The notes under the pieces are model-generated. The model saw nothing but the letters and a program-made list of their open reading frames with translations. It was not told the origin of the DNA and searched no databases. Both the position numbers and the translations under genes were made by a program. A DNA stretch of 64,000 bases from Hydrotaea diabolus (Eukaryota; Arthropoda; Insecta; Diptera; Muscidae), in the NCBI GenBank assembly GCA_963513945.1, contig OY740716.1, positions 240,550,821-240,614,820 on the forward strand, read 5' to 3'. This document shows, piece after piece, positions 32,879 through 45,168 of this stretch (the stretch's first letter is position 1; every line of letters begins with the position of its first letter).

Positions 32879-34402
32879 CAGGGTCGCTGATGAATATTGT
32901 TCCATTAAGAAAGTCAAACAACATTTTTCAGTGTATGGAATTCATTTATCTTTTTTTCATGTTAAAGCTCTTTCAATTTTATTAAATATAGCTTCATTAG
33001 TTTTAATAATACTGGAATTTAAATCTTACAAAAAAGTTGCTCATTACTGCTAAGAGAGATGAGACAGGAGTAGCCGCAACGGTTTCTCGGATGGATTGCT
33101 TTAGTTCGTTCAAATTTGTTGGTTATGCTTTGTAATAACCCCACAAGAAAAAGTCGGGTGCAGGACGGTAAGGCGACCTGGGGGCCAACAGAATGTGGAG
33201 TTTCTGGACATAAGCTTATTTGAAAATTTTCGTCGCCGTCTACCGATGCATAAAACTGTTTGAGGAGGCTGGAGATGTAAAAGGCCGCCGCCGGTCGGGC
33301 CGCCCACGCTCTGTTCGAACATCGCATGTCATCAAAGCCGTTATATTAAGAATTCACAGAAATCCGCTCCGAAAACAGAAAATCATGGCCCGTGAGATGA
33401 ATATCACGCAAAATTCCATGAGTCGAATCATTAAAAAAGACTTGGGACTTGGGGCTTTCAAACGACGTACCGAACATTTATTGACTGCAGCTTTAAAAAA
33501 AATAGAATTGAAAAATGCAAACGTGTTTTGGTGAAGCACGCTGATATTTTGCACAGAAAAGTTTTATTCACCGATGAAAAAATTTATACCGTTCAGGAAA
33601 AATTTAACGAGCAAAATGAAAGAGTGTATGCGCTGTCATCTAAGGAAGCATCTGAACTGATCCCAACGGTGGAAAAGGGTCATCACCCAGCTTCAGTCAT
33701 GGCTGGGGTGTCTCCTACGATGGGGTCACTGACCTGCATTTCTGCGAACAAGGAGTCAAAACATCGGCCAAAGTATACCAAGAAACCGGTTTGGAAGCTG
33801 ATGTGATGCCTCTTAATAATTCCCTGTTCCAAAACCAGCCATGGACTTTCCAGCAGGATTTTGCGCCGGCTCATAAGGCTAAAACAACCAAGCCTGGCTT
33901 CGAAACAATTTGCCAGCGTTCATTTCCTCTGTCACAAAAGATACCTAAACATTGGATCTCTTAAGACTGCTTTGGTTCGAGCTCTGGCCAATTTTCCAAT
34001 GGACGATGTTCGTGCAGCTATTGACGATTGGTCAGTGCGACTTAAAGCGTGTGTAAAGGCAAAAGACGGACATTTGGAATAAGTAGATTATTTTTGGATA
34101 CAATATACATCAATAAATATATTTAAAAATATTTGGTCCAAAAACATTCAGTACTTTTTATTTTACAGCATAAAACGTGTGCAACAGTATATATGTCCCT
34201 ACTAAATACTCTATTTGAACCGAAACTAGGGACTCCAGTGCGTGATAGCAGCGGACAATACAAATTCTTGATCAGTGTTGCAGTTATCCATTTTTGTTAA
34301 ATCTAAAAATCAATCTGCAAAATAAAAAAAAAAAAAATCAGATTCATTAAATAGAAAAAGGTTATTAAATTTTTTTGATGGCGGCTTTTATTTGCCACAT
34401 TG
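32879..34402 (-). pseudogene. D41-c element interrupted by a maT-like relic
   Basis: The ends CAGGGTCGCTGATGAA (32879) and, reversed, the GCCACATTG end at 34402 (relative of CAGCCACCCTG) are next to TA at 32877-32878 and 34403-34404. On the minus strand the left part carries SRNSTFCWPPG and a decayed PDFFLWG-like stretch (33235-33020). The right part (34402-34209) matches the 5' leader and N-terminus of the fragment at 59034-59398. The middle of its gene is missing and a plus-strand maT-like relic occupies 33240-34208. Confidence 0.65.
33240..34208 (+). pseudogene. DD37D/maT-like transposase relic
   Basis: It is read on the plus strand: GDVKGRRRSGRPRSVRT (33264-33320), a helix-turn-helix with MAREMNITQNSMSRIIKKDL, then after a shift KVLFTDEKIYTVQEKFNEQN (first Asp), HHPASVM-GVSPTMG, and PWTFQQDFAPAHKAKTT (second Asp, near 33853). 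The WPPYSPD block is gone, and a C-terminal piece (LANFPMDDVRAAIDDW) ends at 34080-34082. Assignment to maT-like elements rests on remembered motif style. No terminal repeats were found. Confidence 0.6.
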
Positions 34403-34992
34403 TACATTTCACATTGTCAAGAAGTTTTTAAAGTTTATTGATGACAAATTTTGCCTTAAATACCTTTTTGAAGCTCGTTAATCAGACTTTGACCAAAAAT
34501 CCAAAATAAAATAAGCAGCATAATTTCTTTGACCGCAGTAGTGCGTTCAACCGACACAAGGGCGGACATGGCTTGCTCGTCTTAGAAATTTACCCCGTTG
34601 AATTAAATGTATACTTTATTGGTTCTCGAATCAATATTTCGAGATGTGCAATCAATTAACATATTCCCTCCTACGATGAACGGCATTAAAAAGAGTCAAA
34701 CAATAGCCAAACTCAAAAACAAAATCGTTGGCAGAGACTTTTGAGACACTCAATATTCCCTGTGATCGTGGTTCCACAGTTTTGGTTGCTAGTGACCAGG
34801 AAAAAACTAACGTCCCATAGCAGCATGGAGTCAATTTCAATAAAACAAGCATAACACAAAATATTAAGACGATAACGCGCCACTGTCTGGAGCTGGAGCA
34901 AGGTCGGACACAAAATGTAAGTGATAATTATGCTCAAATCATGGGATCGATTTAGTTAAATTTCACCAGAGATAAGTGTTGGTCGTAATGTA
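34403..34992. other. Unassigned DNA with a dispersed-repeat fragment
   Basis: Bases 34555-34600 (minus strand) match 48300-48345 and 1497-1540 (TCTAAGACGAGC..CATGTCCG type). Nothing else is recognised. Confidence 0.4.
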
Positions 34993-35354
34993 AAGGGTGA
35001 TAAATCTAGATGTATTTTTTCAAAATAAAAAATACAAAGATTAAACTCAAGTGTGGAATCCTAATTGTTCACTCGACAGGACATTTTATGTCACATATTT
35101 TTGGAATATAATTTTATTCAAAAGTATGTATGCAACTACGCCCCAGGGTGTCCATTCTGAGGGTCCAATTTTGGATGACTCTTTTCATCATTTCGACCGA
35201 TATGGTGAAATGTTCGAATACTGTGGTTTCCGCAGTGTAAGTCTTTCCATGATGAAATGGCAAACAATACTAAAAAAAAAAATAAATGTAAACTCAACTC
35301 ACGCGTAATCTGTGAAAAAAACCTATTGAAAAAGTACTTTTAGATTGATCACCG
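34993..35354 (-). mobile_element. Short D41-a deletion derivative
   Basis: The ends AGGGTGATAAATCTAGATG and GATTGATCACC lie about 360 bp apart. The left end matches the 3' end of the D41-a copy finishing near 46972. The interior has only the C-terminal codons and the 5' leader (TTTCCATGATGAAATGGCAA, the start of the gene in reverse). It is MITE-like in size and derived from an autonomous relative by internal deletion. Confidence 0.6.
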
Positions 35355-35486
35355 TAACCTTACATCGTATGGCAAAAGGCTCTTAACCTTTTTAGTTCCT
35401 TCAGGGTCTCATTAGAATCGTGCAATACTCTGAAAAACGTTCCAACAGGTCTGCCCACTTCAATGCCGGAGTGTGGAGTTTCTATA

Positions 35487-35739
35487 TGTGACAGCGCATA
35501 GAGAAAGGGACCTAAGGGTAATAAAATCAATTTTAATTTTTTTTTCGTTTTTTGATGCGAACAACATCTGAGCATCGAATGAGACCGATCCCATGCCCCA
35601 AAAGTGTTCCCTCCCAGAGATATGCGCGTTTTATGAAAGTAATGGTACACCAAAGATACACGTATTTAAATCTTTAAAATGGCTCTCCTGAACAAAACTG
35701 GTTTTTACCCTTAGGTCCCTTTCTATTTTGCGCGTCACA
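35487..35739 (+). mobile_element. TGTGAC MITE, copy 3
   Basis: It is 253 bp with TA at 35485-35486 and 35740-35741. It shares with copy 5 a variant inner segment (ATGGTACACCAAAGATACAC) in place of the AAGTCGACGATTCTAAGCGC of copies 1 and 2, so there are two subtypes. Confidence 0.8.
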
Positions 35740-36371
35740 TATACTTATATTTATTTGTATTTTATACTAGCTGACCTGTAGTGCGATTCTGTAACTTTAA
35801 ACAATTACAAGGATTTACAATAAAGTGAAGTTACTTAATTGTAAATAAAAGCAGAACGCGTTAATCGATTTCTATGATTCATGTCGCATTTTGTTTATAG
35901 GTTATGTGACTTTACGTGAAAGTTATAAGACTCTACACGTTTTTCCGTTTGGGATTTATATGTTTTAAAAAAAATTTTTTTTTTTTTGGCAAAATTTTTT
36001 TCATAAATTTATTTCTAATTGCAAAAATGTTGATTTGGTAGAGAAACAGTATATTAATGGATTAAAAAAAATTTAATTGTTAATTTTTCTCAATTTATTT
36101 CAGCAAAATCGAACTAGTCGTTCTCGAGTTATGTCAAACTACGTTTTTGCCAACATTTTACAACTAAGCGAAAAACATCAAGATAAGGAAAAAATGTAAA
36201 AGGTCATAAACGAACGCAAAACCCTTTGAGGGTTTTAATATACTGACCTAGTACCATCACCCTGACTTGGAATTTCTTACCCCCCAGATTGGCTGTTGTA
36301 CTGTGTAATCGAACGCAAGTCTCTGGAATTGAATTCTATTAGTGTTCAAAAATGCTGCTCTCATCTGTCTA
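35740..36371. other. Unassigned DNA
   Basis: I see no gene or element ends. Confidence 0.4.
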
Positions 36372-37231
36372 CACGCAGAGAAAAAATATGGTTACCACAT
36401 GGTAACGGCAATAATAATATGTTCTCCGCAATAAAAGTATGTTCGTCGCCACCATAGTATAGTTTTCTGAATTTTATTTGGACAATAGTTTGATTGGGGC
36501 GATATTAATGTTGTTGAAATGTAACAATAGTATTGTTGCCAAATTTAAAAATCAAAATATGGTTGTAGCAACAATATAAACATGGTTAGTGCGATAAAAG
36601 TATTGTTGTTGTTTGGATTTTATGTTAACAATAACATGAGTACGGCAATCAAACTGAATGATTGTAATTTTTCTTCATTTAAATATGCTTTTTAAAGTAA
36701 TTATTGTTACGATCAAACTGCTTTAGCTTTGTTTAACTGAACTATTTTTAATAAAAACGCTTACGTTTTTAAAAACTGAATTTTTCTTCCGTTAAATAAA
36801 TCACCCCTATTATTTTGAATTTAATGTATTTTTAAATAATTTTCAAAATTTAAATCTATTGTTGTCAACTTAACCCAATTCTTATAAATAATTTTGGGGA
36901 TCATAGAATAATGGTATACTATGGTTATAAGGATCTAAACATGGTTGCTTGTGAATCATACTATGGTTGTGAGGATCATACTATGATTTTATCTGAATCA
37001 TACTATTGTTGTAAGAATCATATTATGGTTGTGAGGATCATATTACGGTTATATGTGAATCATATTAATGTTGTGAGATTCATAGTATGGTTGCGGGGAT
37101 CGTAGTATGGTTGTATTTGCATCATACTGTTGTTGTGAGGATCATAATATTGTTGTACCACAACCATATACCCAACAATAGTATGATGCTCTTCGAATAT
37201 TGTTATCCCAACCATACTTTATTTCTACGTG
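36372..37231 (+). mobile_element. CACGCAG-family element, copy A5
   Basis: It is 860 bp with ends CACGCAGAGAAAAAATATGG and TTTATTTCTACGTG, flanked by TA at 36370-36371 and 37232-37233. The unique arm is 36372-36690. The bridge contains AAAACGCTTACGTTTTTAAA and an AAATAATTTTC region shared with A1. The satellite array is about 36898-37150, and the end again carries CTCTTCGAATATTGT. Confidence 0.8.
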
Positions 37232-39075
37232 TACTTCGTGCATGTTGTAGCTATGTCCCCTTTCACGCAGTTCTGCTGCAAAGTTGTGACCTGAAAGTGA
37301 TATAAACCGATTAGATGATTCGATCACGATTAGACGATTCTTCTAGATAATACTAGTTTACGGCCATTTTGGTCCAGAGTTCTAAATATTTTTTTTCTAT
37401 AGATTTTGACCTTCTAAAGACGAAAACGAGTTTTAAAAATTGTTTTTTGATTAGTTTAAAAGATAGAATTTTCGGATTTGTTTATGAGATGTCTCAGCTT
37501 TTTCGACCAAACTCCCAAACGCCATTACACATTTGAACAAATAAAAGGAAATTAGGTTTTTTAAACTTTTTAATACAAGGTATTCAAATCAGTTATCAGC
37601 ATTTAAATGATTTTTCTTGCTCAAAAAAATTGGACAACAAATGGTAGAGCTACATGTCATGGTAAATATTTCGATTTTACCTATTTAGTTACTTCTTCAC
37701 TGACTTAATGTTTACTGTAGAGCAGAGGTGCCTACGTCCGATTGTTTTTTGTAAAGCACCCAGGATAGAGTCATGTATAATCACGTCCCAATATTAGTAG
37801 TGTCCCACTAAACAACACGTAGCTCTACTATTTCTCAACCAATTTTAGCATGGCTCAATTTAATTATAAATTTTTTTATTATTGTTTATACTAATATATT
37901 TTTTTCAATTTAAAATCGTGATTTTTGCACAAAAACATAATTTTTTAAATTTTAAATTCCTCTAACGGCAAAAAATATTGAACTGACCCAAAAAACTTTC
38001 ATAAGTATTAAAAAAAGGTTTTGATTTTGAAAAAAACTCGTAAAAATATTCAAAAAATTCTATCTTGAAAACTAATCAAAGAAAATTGTTTAAAATTAAT
38101 TTGCGTAGTAAGGAGGTCAAAATCTATAGCAAAAAAATATTAAAAACTCTGGATCAGGACCATCTGTTCCACAGAGAGGTGAAGGTTATAAAAATTGCAT
38201 TTATATCCATACCGGGCAGGATCTCTTATTCAGGTGGATTTACTTGAAAAAGTATTGAGGTTCCTTTATATTCTGTTCACTCCAGTATAAGTGGTCACCA
38301 AAATTCGCCGAAATCACTGTGGATATCATCAAAAGATATTTTTTTATGATAACTGAAAACTCTAAGAGAACAAAATCTAAACATTCAAAGTTTCTACCCC
38401 ACACAACATTAAGTGGAAACATAAATTTTTAACAATAAATATCCGAACACCTCTTTGTTATAGAAGTTTTTCTTCTGACCAATTTAAATATTTACTTTTC
38501 TTTGTTTTAACTTTTTCAACTTAACCGTAATAAAACCAATTCATTTTATGTGTTTCCAAAAAATGCTCTTTTTTTAAAGCGAATTATTTTTGAATACAAA
38601 GGCAAAGTTTGCCTTTCAGAGAATATCACACAAATGTTGTCTCAAGTACTCGTACTGCTCTAGCTAACAAAACTCTTGAACAAGTGTAATAAATATATAA
38701 AATATATTTAGATGTGAACCCCTTTTTTTAAATCAAATGTGAAAAGTTCAACATCGGTTATGTCTGCTGGAAACGTTTTTTTTTCATTTTATATCTGTTT
38801 ATGTATTTTTTTAAGTATTTGGAACATTTGCATAAACTTTAAGCTTTTGTATGATATGCAAAATATGCGTACATTTGGCATGGCATGCTGGTTAATGTGA
38901 GATACCCAGAATGTATTGACTACTGTCGTAAACTACGCATAACGCAGTTGGTTAGATAGAGGATATTATTTCAAAATTGACAAATTATTGTTTACTGTAG
39001 CGGACAGTGGCTACACGTTTCTACAGATTTTTTAAAAGGAAACATTCCTGTTATTTAGGAAACATTTTGTAATTA
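37232..39075. other. Unassigned AT-rich DNA
   Basis: No supportable coding region, RNA gene or element boundary is seen in this 1.8-kb stretch. Confidence 0.4.
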
Positions 39076-40246
39076 CGAGGGTTGCTATATATATCTCTGG
39101 CCTAGGCAACACTAAGTGTTGCCTGGTGCCATCTGATATTTCCATTTAAAAGTTTGACATTTTTAGCATAAACGTACTCAGAACGTTTTGACATACGACC
39201 ATCATTTGTGTTGTTTACAGTGACTTGACAAAATTCATTTGGCAAAAAATGGAATTAACTCGTGAATATTTTCGTTCGATTATTTTTCACAACTTTCGAC
39301 GTGGATTATCACAACAAGAGAACATCGATGAAGGTCGTCCAAAAACGGCCGTTATGCCAGAGAACATTATGCCGTGCGTGAACAGATAACGCAAGATCGT
39401 TAGGTGACATACTGTGAAATAGAGGCATCCTTGGGCATTTCTTCCACCAGCATACATTTGATTGATATTGTATGAACACCTGGCCGTAAAAAATATTTGC
39501 TCTCGTTGGATCCCGGACAATTTAAAATCGTTTAAAAAAGGCTCGTGTCGGTTAGTGCAAAGAAATTTTGAAAGAATATGATCGTGGTGCTTAAAAAGAT
39601 GTTTATATGATCGACACAGGTGACGAATTATGGATCTATACGTATGAGCCAGAATCATTCCACCGTGTGGGTCTTCGAAGGCGAGCCAAATCCAACAGAA
39701 TTTGTTCGTGGAAGCAGCACTTTGAAGCAAATGGTCGCCTGTTTCTTCGGCAAAACTGGTCATGTGTCGACTGTTCCGCTTGAGCAACGTAGGACGGTCA
39801 ATTCTGAGTGGTACACCACAATTTGTTTGCCTGAAGTCTTCGGAGAAATTCGAAAGACGAACAAGAGAAGACGAATTATTGTGCACCATGACAATGCGAG
39901 CTCTCACACAACGGCTCAAACCAGCGCCTTTTTGACCGTCTAGTACGTCGAATTGATGGGTCATCTGCCGTACAGCCATGACTTGGCACCCAATGATTTC
40001 TTTTTATTCTCGCACATCGAGAAATAAATGTGTGGTCAACGATTTTCATCGCTAGACGATGCTGATGATGCGTTCAAAAACCATGTTTTCGAGGTGTCTC
40101 AATCGGGGCGGAAAAAGTGCTTCGAAAATTGGTTTGAGCGCACGCAAAAGCATATAAATAATGCAGGAGAATACTTTGAAAAACAATAAAACCAGTTTTG
40201 ATATTCGCTTTTTATTATTAGGCCAGAAAATAAATAGCAGCCCTCG
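39076..40246 (+). mobile_element. M-C mariner, copy with an N-terminal deletion
   Basis: The left end CGAGGGTTGCTATATATATC follows TA (39074-39075). The right end AAATAGCAGCCCTCG ends at 40246, followed by TG where TA is expected. It is the same group as 61785-63029 and 20503-21196. Confidence 0.9.
39249..40189 (+). pseudogene. M-C mariner transposase relic
   Basis: The frame from the ATG at 39249 reads MELTREYFRSIIFHNFRRGL and then jumps from ENIDE straight to GRPKTAVMPENI: about 100 bases encoding the rest of the DNA-binding region are missing relative to 61954-62963. Later segments appear in other frames: STVWVFEGEPNPTEFVRGSS and VTVPLEQRRTVNSEWYTT-like (39620-39860), and HHDNASSHTTAQTSAF (second Asp, 39885-39935). 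The end is GEYFEKQ at 40187-40189. The first Asp block is disrupted by a stop. Confidence 0.82.
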
Positions 40247-41089
40247 TGCGTATGTATTAATTCGGGCGTAGGCTGTGTGTTCCTTCCTTGAAACAAAACA
40301 TCTCCAAGTCCATATCTTCAATCCTTGGCCATAAAAAATGATTTATCATGCCTCTGAGGTTAGCCGTAATGCCGTATGGAGCAGCCTTTCCAAAGAAAAA
40401 TCGAGCAAAGATGCCATCGCCCCAAATCTGTCACTCTCTGAGAAGACAATGCTCTCGTCGATTCCCTGCAGGGTTTTCAATCCCCAGGATGGAGCATTGT
40501 TGCTTGTTCGTATAAGCGCTTGGATTAAGGGGAGCTAAGAGCATAATCGTTGTCCATTTAAATTGAGATCGATAGCTATTTTTGGTTCCAGGGCTGAGAA
40601 GCACTCTAGGCTACAGTAGTCGCATTTCTTTCAATGTGCACCATTTAAAGACTGGACCGTAAGTACGTCAGTCTACTAAAACTTTTTGCACATACAAGCG
40701 TACAGCAGGTACAGTGATGTATTTCGTTCCACGAAGATTTGATTCTAAATTCAACGGAGAAAAATAATAAGTGTGCTATATGTGGGACAGCAGTAAAAAA
40801 CGGGCGTGACTTTTTATACCATCCAGCGAAATATGGGTGGCATACTAAATTTAACATTTGCAACGCCACAAAATATTGATCAGAGATGATGCTAAACAAT
40901 CTAGCCATGTCCGTGCGTCTATCTGCCGTTAAAAACACGGTAACGGTCAAACAACTTAACTACAATCTTGAAAATTTCATTGATGTAGCCTTATGGTTAT
41001 GTTCAGAAATTAAAGAAATCTTATCGTGCACGGCTTACGGATTTCTGATAAATTCCCCGTTTTTAAGTAGAAAACTGTGGGAGCAAATA
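40247..41089. other. Unassigned DNA
   Basis: A plus-strand stretch near 40755-40850 reads NKCAICGTAVKNGRDFLYHP, with two cysteines spaced like a zinc-binding knuckle, but it has no start, no continuation and no family I recognise. Confidence 0.35.
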
Positions 41090-41882
41090 CAGGGTGTCCG
41101 CCGGGAAGGTATACTACAGGGTGTCCGTCGGGAAGGCATACTACCTTGTTTGTTTATAATTTTCGATTAAATAAAAGATAATGGATCTTATATTGATGAA
41201 TGTTTTATTTAATGTCGGCAATTATGTATAGAAAAAAATATCAGATAAATGTTGGCCTCTGTAAGCCTCACAAATTCGAGCCTTTTTGAGCACATTTTTC
41301 ATTATATTCTCACACATTTCACGCGGTATTTCATTAAAGTCATCACGAATATTTTATTTGAGTTGCTTAAGCGTTTCTGGTATGTTTGCATAAACCTTGC
41401 TTTTCAGATATACAAACAAAAAGAAGTCCGTCCGGAGCAGTCAAATCAGGCGACCGTGAAGGCCAATCAACATCACCAGTTCTTAAAATAACTTATTGTG
41501 GAAAGAGGATAAATGTCAGCCTTTGTTAGCCTCACAAATGCGAGATATTTTGGGACATTTTTCTTTACATTCAGCACGGCGTCGAATTGAGGTTGATGAA
41601 TTGTTTTGAACACTTTCTTCAGTAGCAGTAATGTTTTCAGCCGATCTTGCAGTACGTTGTGGTCAAAAATTGGCATTCACTACACGATTAATACTACGTA
41701 TGTTGCTATGTTTTCCCAAAAACTTCACGTAACTTTCTCATCGTCACAGTAATCGATGATTGATTTTGATAAAATGGTTAATGGTTTATCGAATCACGAC
41801 TGCCAAATATGAACTGTCAAGACTAATGTTTACCAAAAAAGGCGGCAAAACAAAGTAGTATACCCTTCCGGCGGACAACCTG
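41090..41882 (-). mobile_element. D41-e element, internally rearranged, with a doubled end
   Basis: The ends are CAGGGTGTCCGTCGGGAAGG (41117) and CCTTCCGGCGGACAACCTG (to 41882), with TA at 41883-41884. The left end is present twice, at 41090-41116 and from 41117, a 27-base tandem copy that includes TA. On the minus strand a C-terminal codon run (RLEFVRLTEANIY near 41260) occurs again at about 41530 (KYLAFVRLTKADIY) fused to N-terminal codons. So the middle of the transposase, with the catalytic residues, has been replaced by a duplicated 3' end. Confidence 0.65.
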
Positions 41883-42473
41883 TACAACATTTTCAAACAT
41901 ATCTTCACAAAATAAAAGTGTACAAACATAGGCTAGGCAGAACCTTATGTACCTTCCGTCACGAATTCTGGTCTAATATGGAAATGTTGGCGAGGGGTCG
42001 TGGTACCGCCCACTTTTAATTTAACTTTAATTTCCAATTTAACTATAGTTTACTGTAATATGAAAGTCAGTAGATTTATTCTGTTAAAATTAAAAGCGGC
42101 CAGACCATTGGGGGATCGTGGCACAGCTCACTTTTCTTCCAGGATGTGTTTCGATCCATGACAACATCATAAGTTCGACATATTACCGTCATATATCCAT
42201 TTGTTCATGAGATATTGTCTTTTCTATTCAGGCCTTTGATCCCTTACCACAGCATAGTCTACTTACAACATAGTACAATAATTGCCTAGTCATTAGTGTC
42301 ATTCTATCAAAAGTTTGTAACGATCGTTTCATTAGTTTGGGAATAAATGATAACATTTTTACCTCTTGACCGATTTTCAATTTTCAAAATCAACCGTTTC
42401 AGCCCATCAGCACATGTTCCTAAAATTCCAACCACCTTGCATCACCACCTTGCTACCTGTAGTTGGCTTTCCA
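41883..42473. other. Unassigned DNA
   Basis: I see nothing that can be supported as a gene or element. Confidence 0.4.
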
Positions 42474-42901
42474 CACGCAGAGAACAAATATGGTTACTAT
42501 AAGGTCACGACAACAATAATAAATCCTCCGCTATAAAAGTATGTTCGTCACAACCTTTCACAATAGTATGATTGCCGCAATATAAATATTTTTGAAATGT
42601 AACAATAGTATTATTGCCAAATTTAAAAATAAAAATATGGTTGTAGCATCAATATACATGTTGTTAGTGCGACAAAAGTATTGTTTTTTGGGTTTTATGT
42701 TAACAATAATATGATTACGGCAATCGTACTTTATGATTTTAATTTTCTTTATTTGAATATGGTTTTAGTACAATTATTGTTAACATATGGTCAAAAATAA
42801 ATTCAAAAAACAATACTAAGGTTGTGACGAACATACTTTTATTGCGGAGATCATATTATTATTGTCGTGACCATATAGTAACCATACTTTTTCTCTGCGG
42901 G
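42474..42901. mobile_element. CACGCAG-family element, copy A6, short form without satellite
   Basis: It is 428 bp. Both ends carry the unique arm as long inverted repeats of about 100 bp: CACGCAGAGAACAAATATGG.. on the left, and ..CCATACTTTTTCTCTGCGGG on the right. The two sides also share the inner GTATGTTCGTCACAACC segment. There is no satellite array. The flanks are CA and TG rather than TA, probably by mutation. It is the likely simple ancestor or deletion form of the longer copies. Confidence 0.75.
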
Positions 42902-43899
42902 TGGAACCACGGAAATGTACACAACTAAGCAGCGTGTTAAGATTGTTGAAGCCTTTTACAAAAATTGATGTCCAAATCTAAATTTATGCACTTCGTGATT
43001 TCTAGGATGGCATAATCGATCGAAAGAATTGTGCGAAAATATCAGCAAACCGGGTCTGTAAGAAATGTGAAAACATTGATGTTGCCCGCGATAGTGTGGA
43101 TAGTATGGCAGAAAGTTGAACAACTCACGACCATCACTGAAGCGAATTTTTAATAAAGACAAGGATTTCTACGCTTACAAATTTCAATTGACTTACGAGC
43201 GGAAGGCTATTGATAATTCCAAGGGTCGTCATAACATGGAATAGTTGGTTGGGCAGCTAGAACTGAATGGTGCCTACACAAAAAAATCACCTTCAGCAAC
43301 GAGACACAATTTGACCTAAGTTAATTCGTTAACAAGCAGAATTGCCGCATGTCGGCAGATTAGAATCCACGAGTGATTGTTGAAAAGCCGATGCATCCAC
43401 AAAGCGTGACTTTTTGGTGCGTTTTAATGCGCTGGCGGCCTAGTTGGACCATACTTCTTCGAAAACAAGGTCGGCCAAGCAGTTACCGTGAACGCCAGAC
43501 GATAAAGGTTTCTTGGGATAGAAATTGCGGATATAATCTTTGCCACACAGCCAACGAAAAATGGATCTTCTGGGCGACAACTTCAATGACCGTGTAATCT
43601 CACGTCGTGGCGATGTTAATTGCCCATTGCACTTTTTTTGGTGATATTTAAAATAAAAAGTGCTTGCAATAAGCCAAGAAAAATGTAGGACCTAAAGGAT
43701 GAGATAATTCAGCACCTTAACGACATTGAACCTTCAGAGTCATCGACAATATGGACCTTCCGATAGAGGTATGACACCGATGCCGTGGCGAGTATTTGGC
43801 CGATATTTTGTATCACTCACAATTGCCACAGATGTATCGTTATAAAAAAATATTAAGATAATTCTCATGTTTTTTATTGTTTTATTTACAATAAACATA

Positions 43900-45168
43900 C
43901 GAGGGCGGTTCGGAAACTTCTTAGCCTAGCACAAAAAGCGCGTTATAAACAGAAAAAAGTTAAGTGTTTCTGCTATGAACACATGTTAAATTTTGTTTCG
44001 ATCTGGCAACTTCTTCATATAGAAACAGGTGTTCACAAAAGACGCATCCGCGATTTTTTTACAATGGAAAAATTAGAAATGCGTGGTGTCATTAAATATT
44101 TACATAAAAAAGGTTTATCGGGACAAGAAATTCATAATGATATGGTGAATGTGTTAGGTGAAAGTGCTCTTTCATATGCAACAGCAAAAAATTAGGCTGC
44201 TGAATTTAAACGTGGTCGTACAAGCATTGAAGATGAACCACGTAGTGGACGTCCAAAAACAGCAACAACAACAGCAATTGTAGCCAAAGTACATGATATG
44301 GTATTAAATGATCGACGAATAAAAGTGCGTGAAATAGCTAATATCATGAGCATCTCAAATGATCGAGTCCATTTAATTTTGCATGAAGAACTACAGATGA
44401 AAAAGCTTTCTGCAAGATGGGTGCCGCACTTGTTAACAGTCGACCAAAAACGCATAAGAATGAACATTTCTCAAGCTTGTTTGGATCGTTTTCAGCGAAA
44501 TAAAATGGATTTAAAGCGTCGTTTCATAACTGTTGATGAGACATGGATCCACCACTATACTCCAGAGACAAAAGCACAATCCAAACAATGGACTGAAGCT
44601 GGAGGAAGTGCCCCAAAGAAGCCAAAAACAATTCAATCGGCTGGTAAGGTTATGGCAACGGTTTTTTGGGACTTCAAAGGTATTTTATTGATTGGCTATC
44701 TGCAAAAGGATAAAACAATAAATTCAGAGTACTATTGCAACCTTTTAGATCAATTGAATATACACATTCGAGAAAAACGTCCTGGCTTACAACACAAAAA
44801 AATAATTTTTCATCAAGACAACGCACCAGCGCACAAGAGTGTTTTAAAAATGGCTAAAATCAACGAAGTTGCTTGACCATCCACCCTATTTTCCTGATTT
44901 AGCTCCCAGTGACTTTTACCTGTTCCCAAATCTAAAAAAATTCCTTGCTGGCAAGCTTTTTACCTCAAATGAAGATGCAATTACAGTTGCAAACCACTAT
45001 TTTGAAGACCTTGAGGAAAACTATTTTAATCAAGGGATAGAATTGCTAGATAAGCATTGGACTAAGTGTATTGAAGTTTCAGGAGATTATATTGAAAAAT
45101 AAAAATATTTTTGAAAAACTAACTATTCTCTTTGATTGATAGGCTAAGAAATTTCCGAACCGCCCTCG
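43900..45168 (+). mobile_element. M-A mariner, best copy, complete ends
   Basis: It is 1269 bp, with ends CGAGGGCGGTTCGGAAACTT and AATTTCCGAACCGCCCTCG, flanked by TA at 43898-43899 and 45169-45170. The inverted repeats are nearly perfect over about 28 bp. It entered the TA of a D41-b terminal repeat. Confidence 0.95.
44064..45102 (+). pseudogene. M-A mariner transposase, one stop and one small deletion from open
   Basis: A DD34D mariner transposase of about 345 residues if open. From the ATG at 44064: MEKLEMRGVIKYLHKKGLSG, first helix-turn-helix, then TAG at about 44193-44195 where the sister copy has Trp. The frame then runs without a break from 44196 to 44876: SGRPKTATT, VREIANIMSISNDRV, WVPHLLTVDQK, FITVDETWIHHYTPE (first Asp), FWDFKGILLI, HQDNAPAHKS (second Asp). 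A deletion of about 10 bases near 44868 shifts frame before DHPPYFPDLAPSDFYLFP (third Asp). The C-terminus GDYIEK ends at 45102. It is the least damaged mariner in the window. Confidence 0.92.

Noticed and set aside
39287..39979. 230-codon minus-strand frame as a protein gene
   Set aside because: It is the reverse-strand shadow of the M-C mariner transposase relic. The plus strand gives the recognisable motifs.
40645..40950. Zinc-finger-like protein (CAIC..H pattern)
   Set aside because: There are only two cysteines and the frame stops soon after. No start or second finger half is visible.
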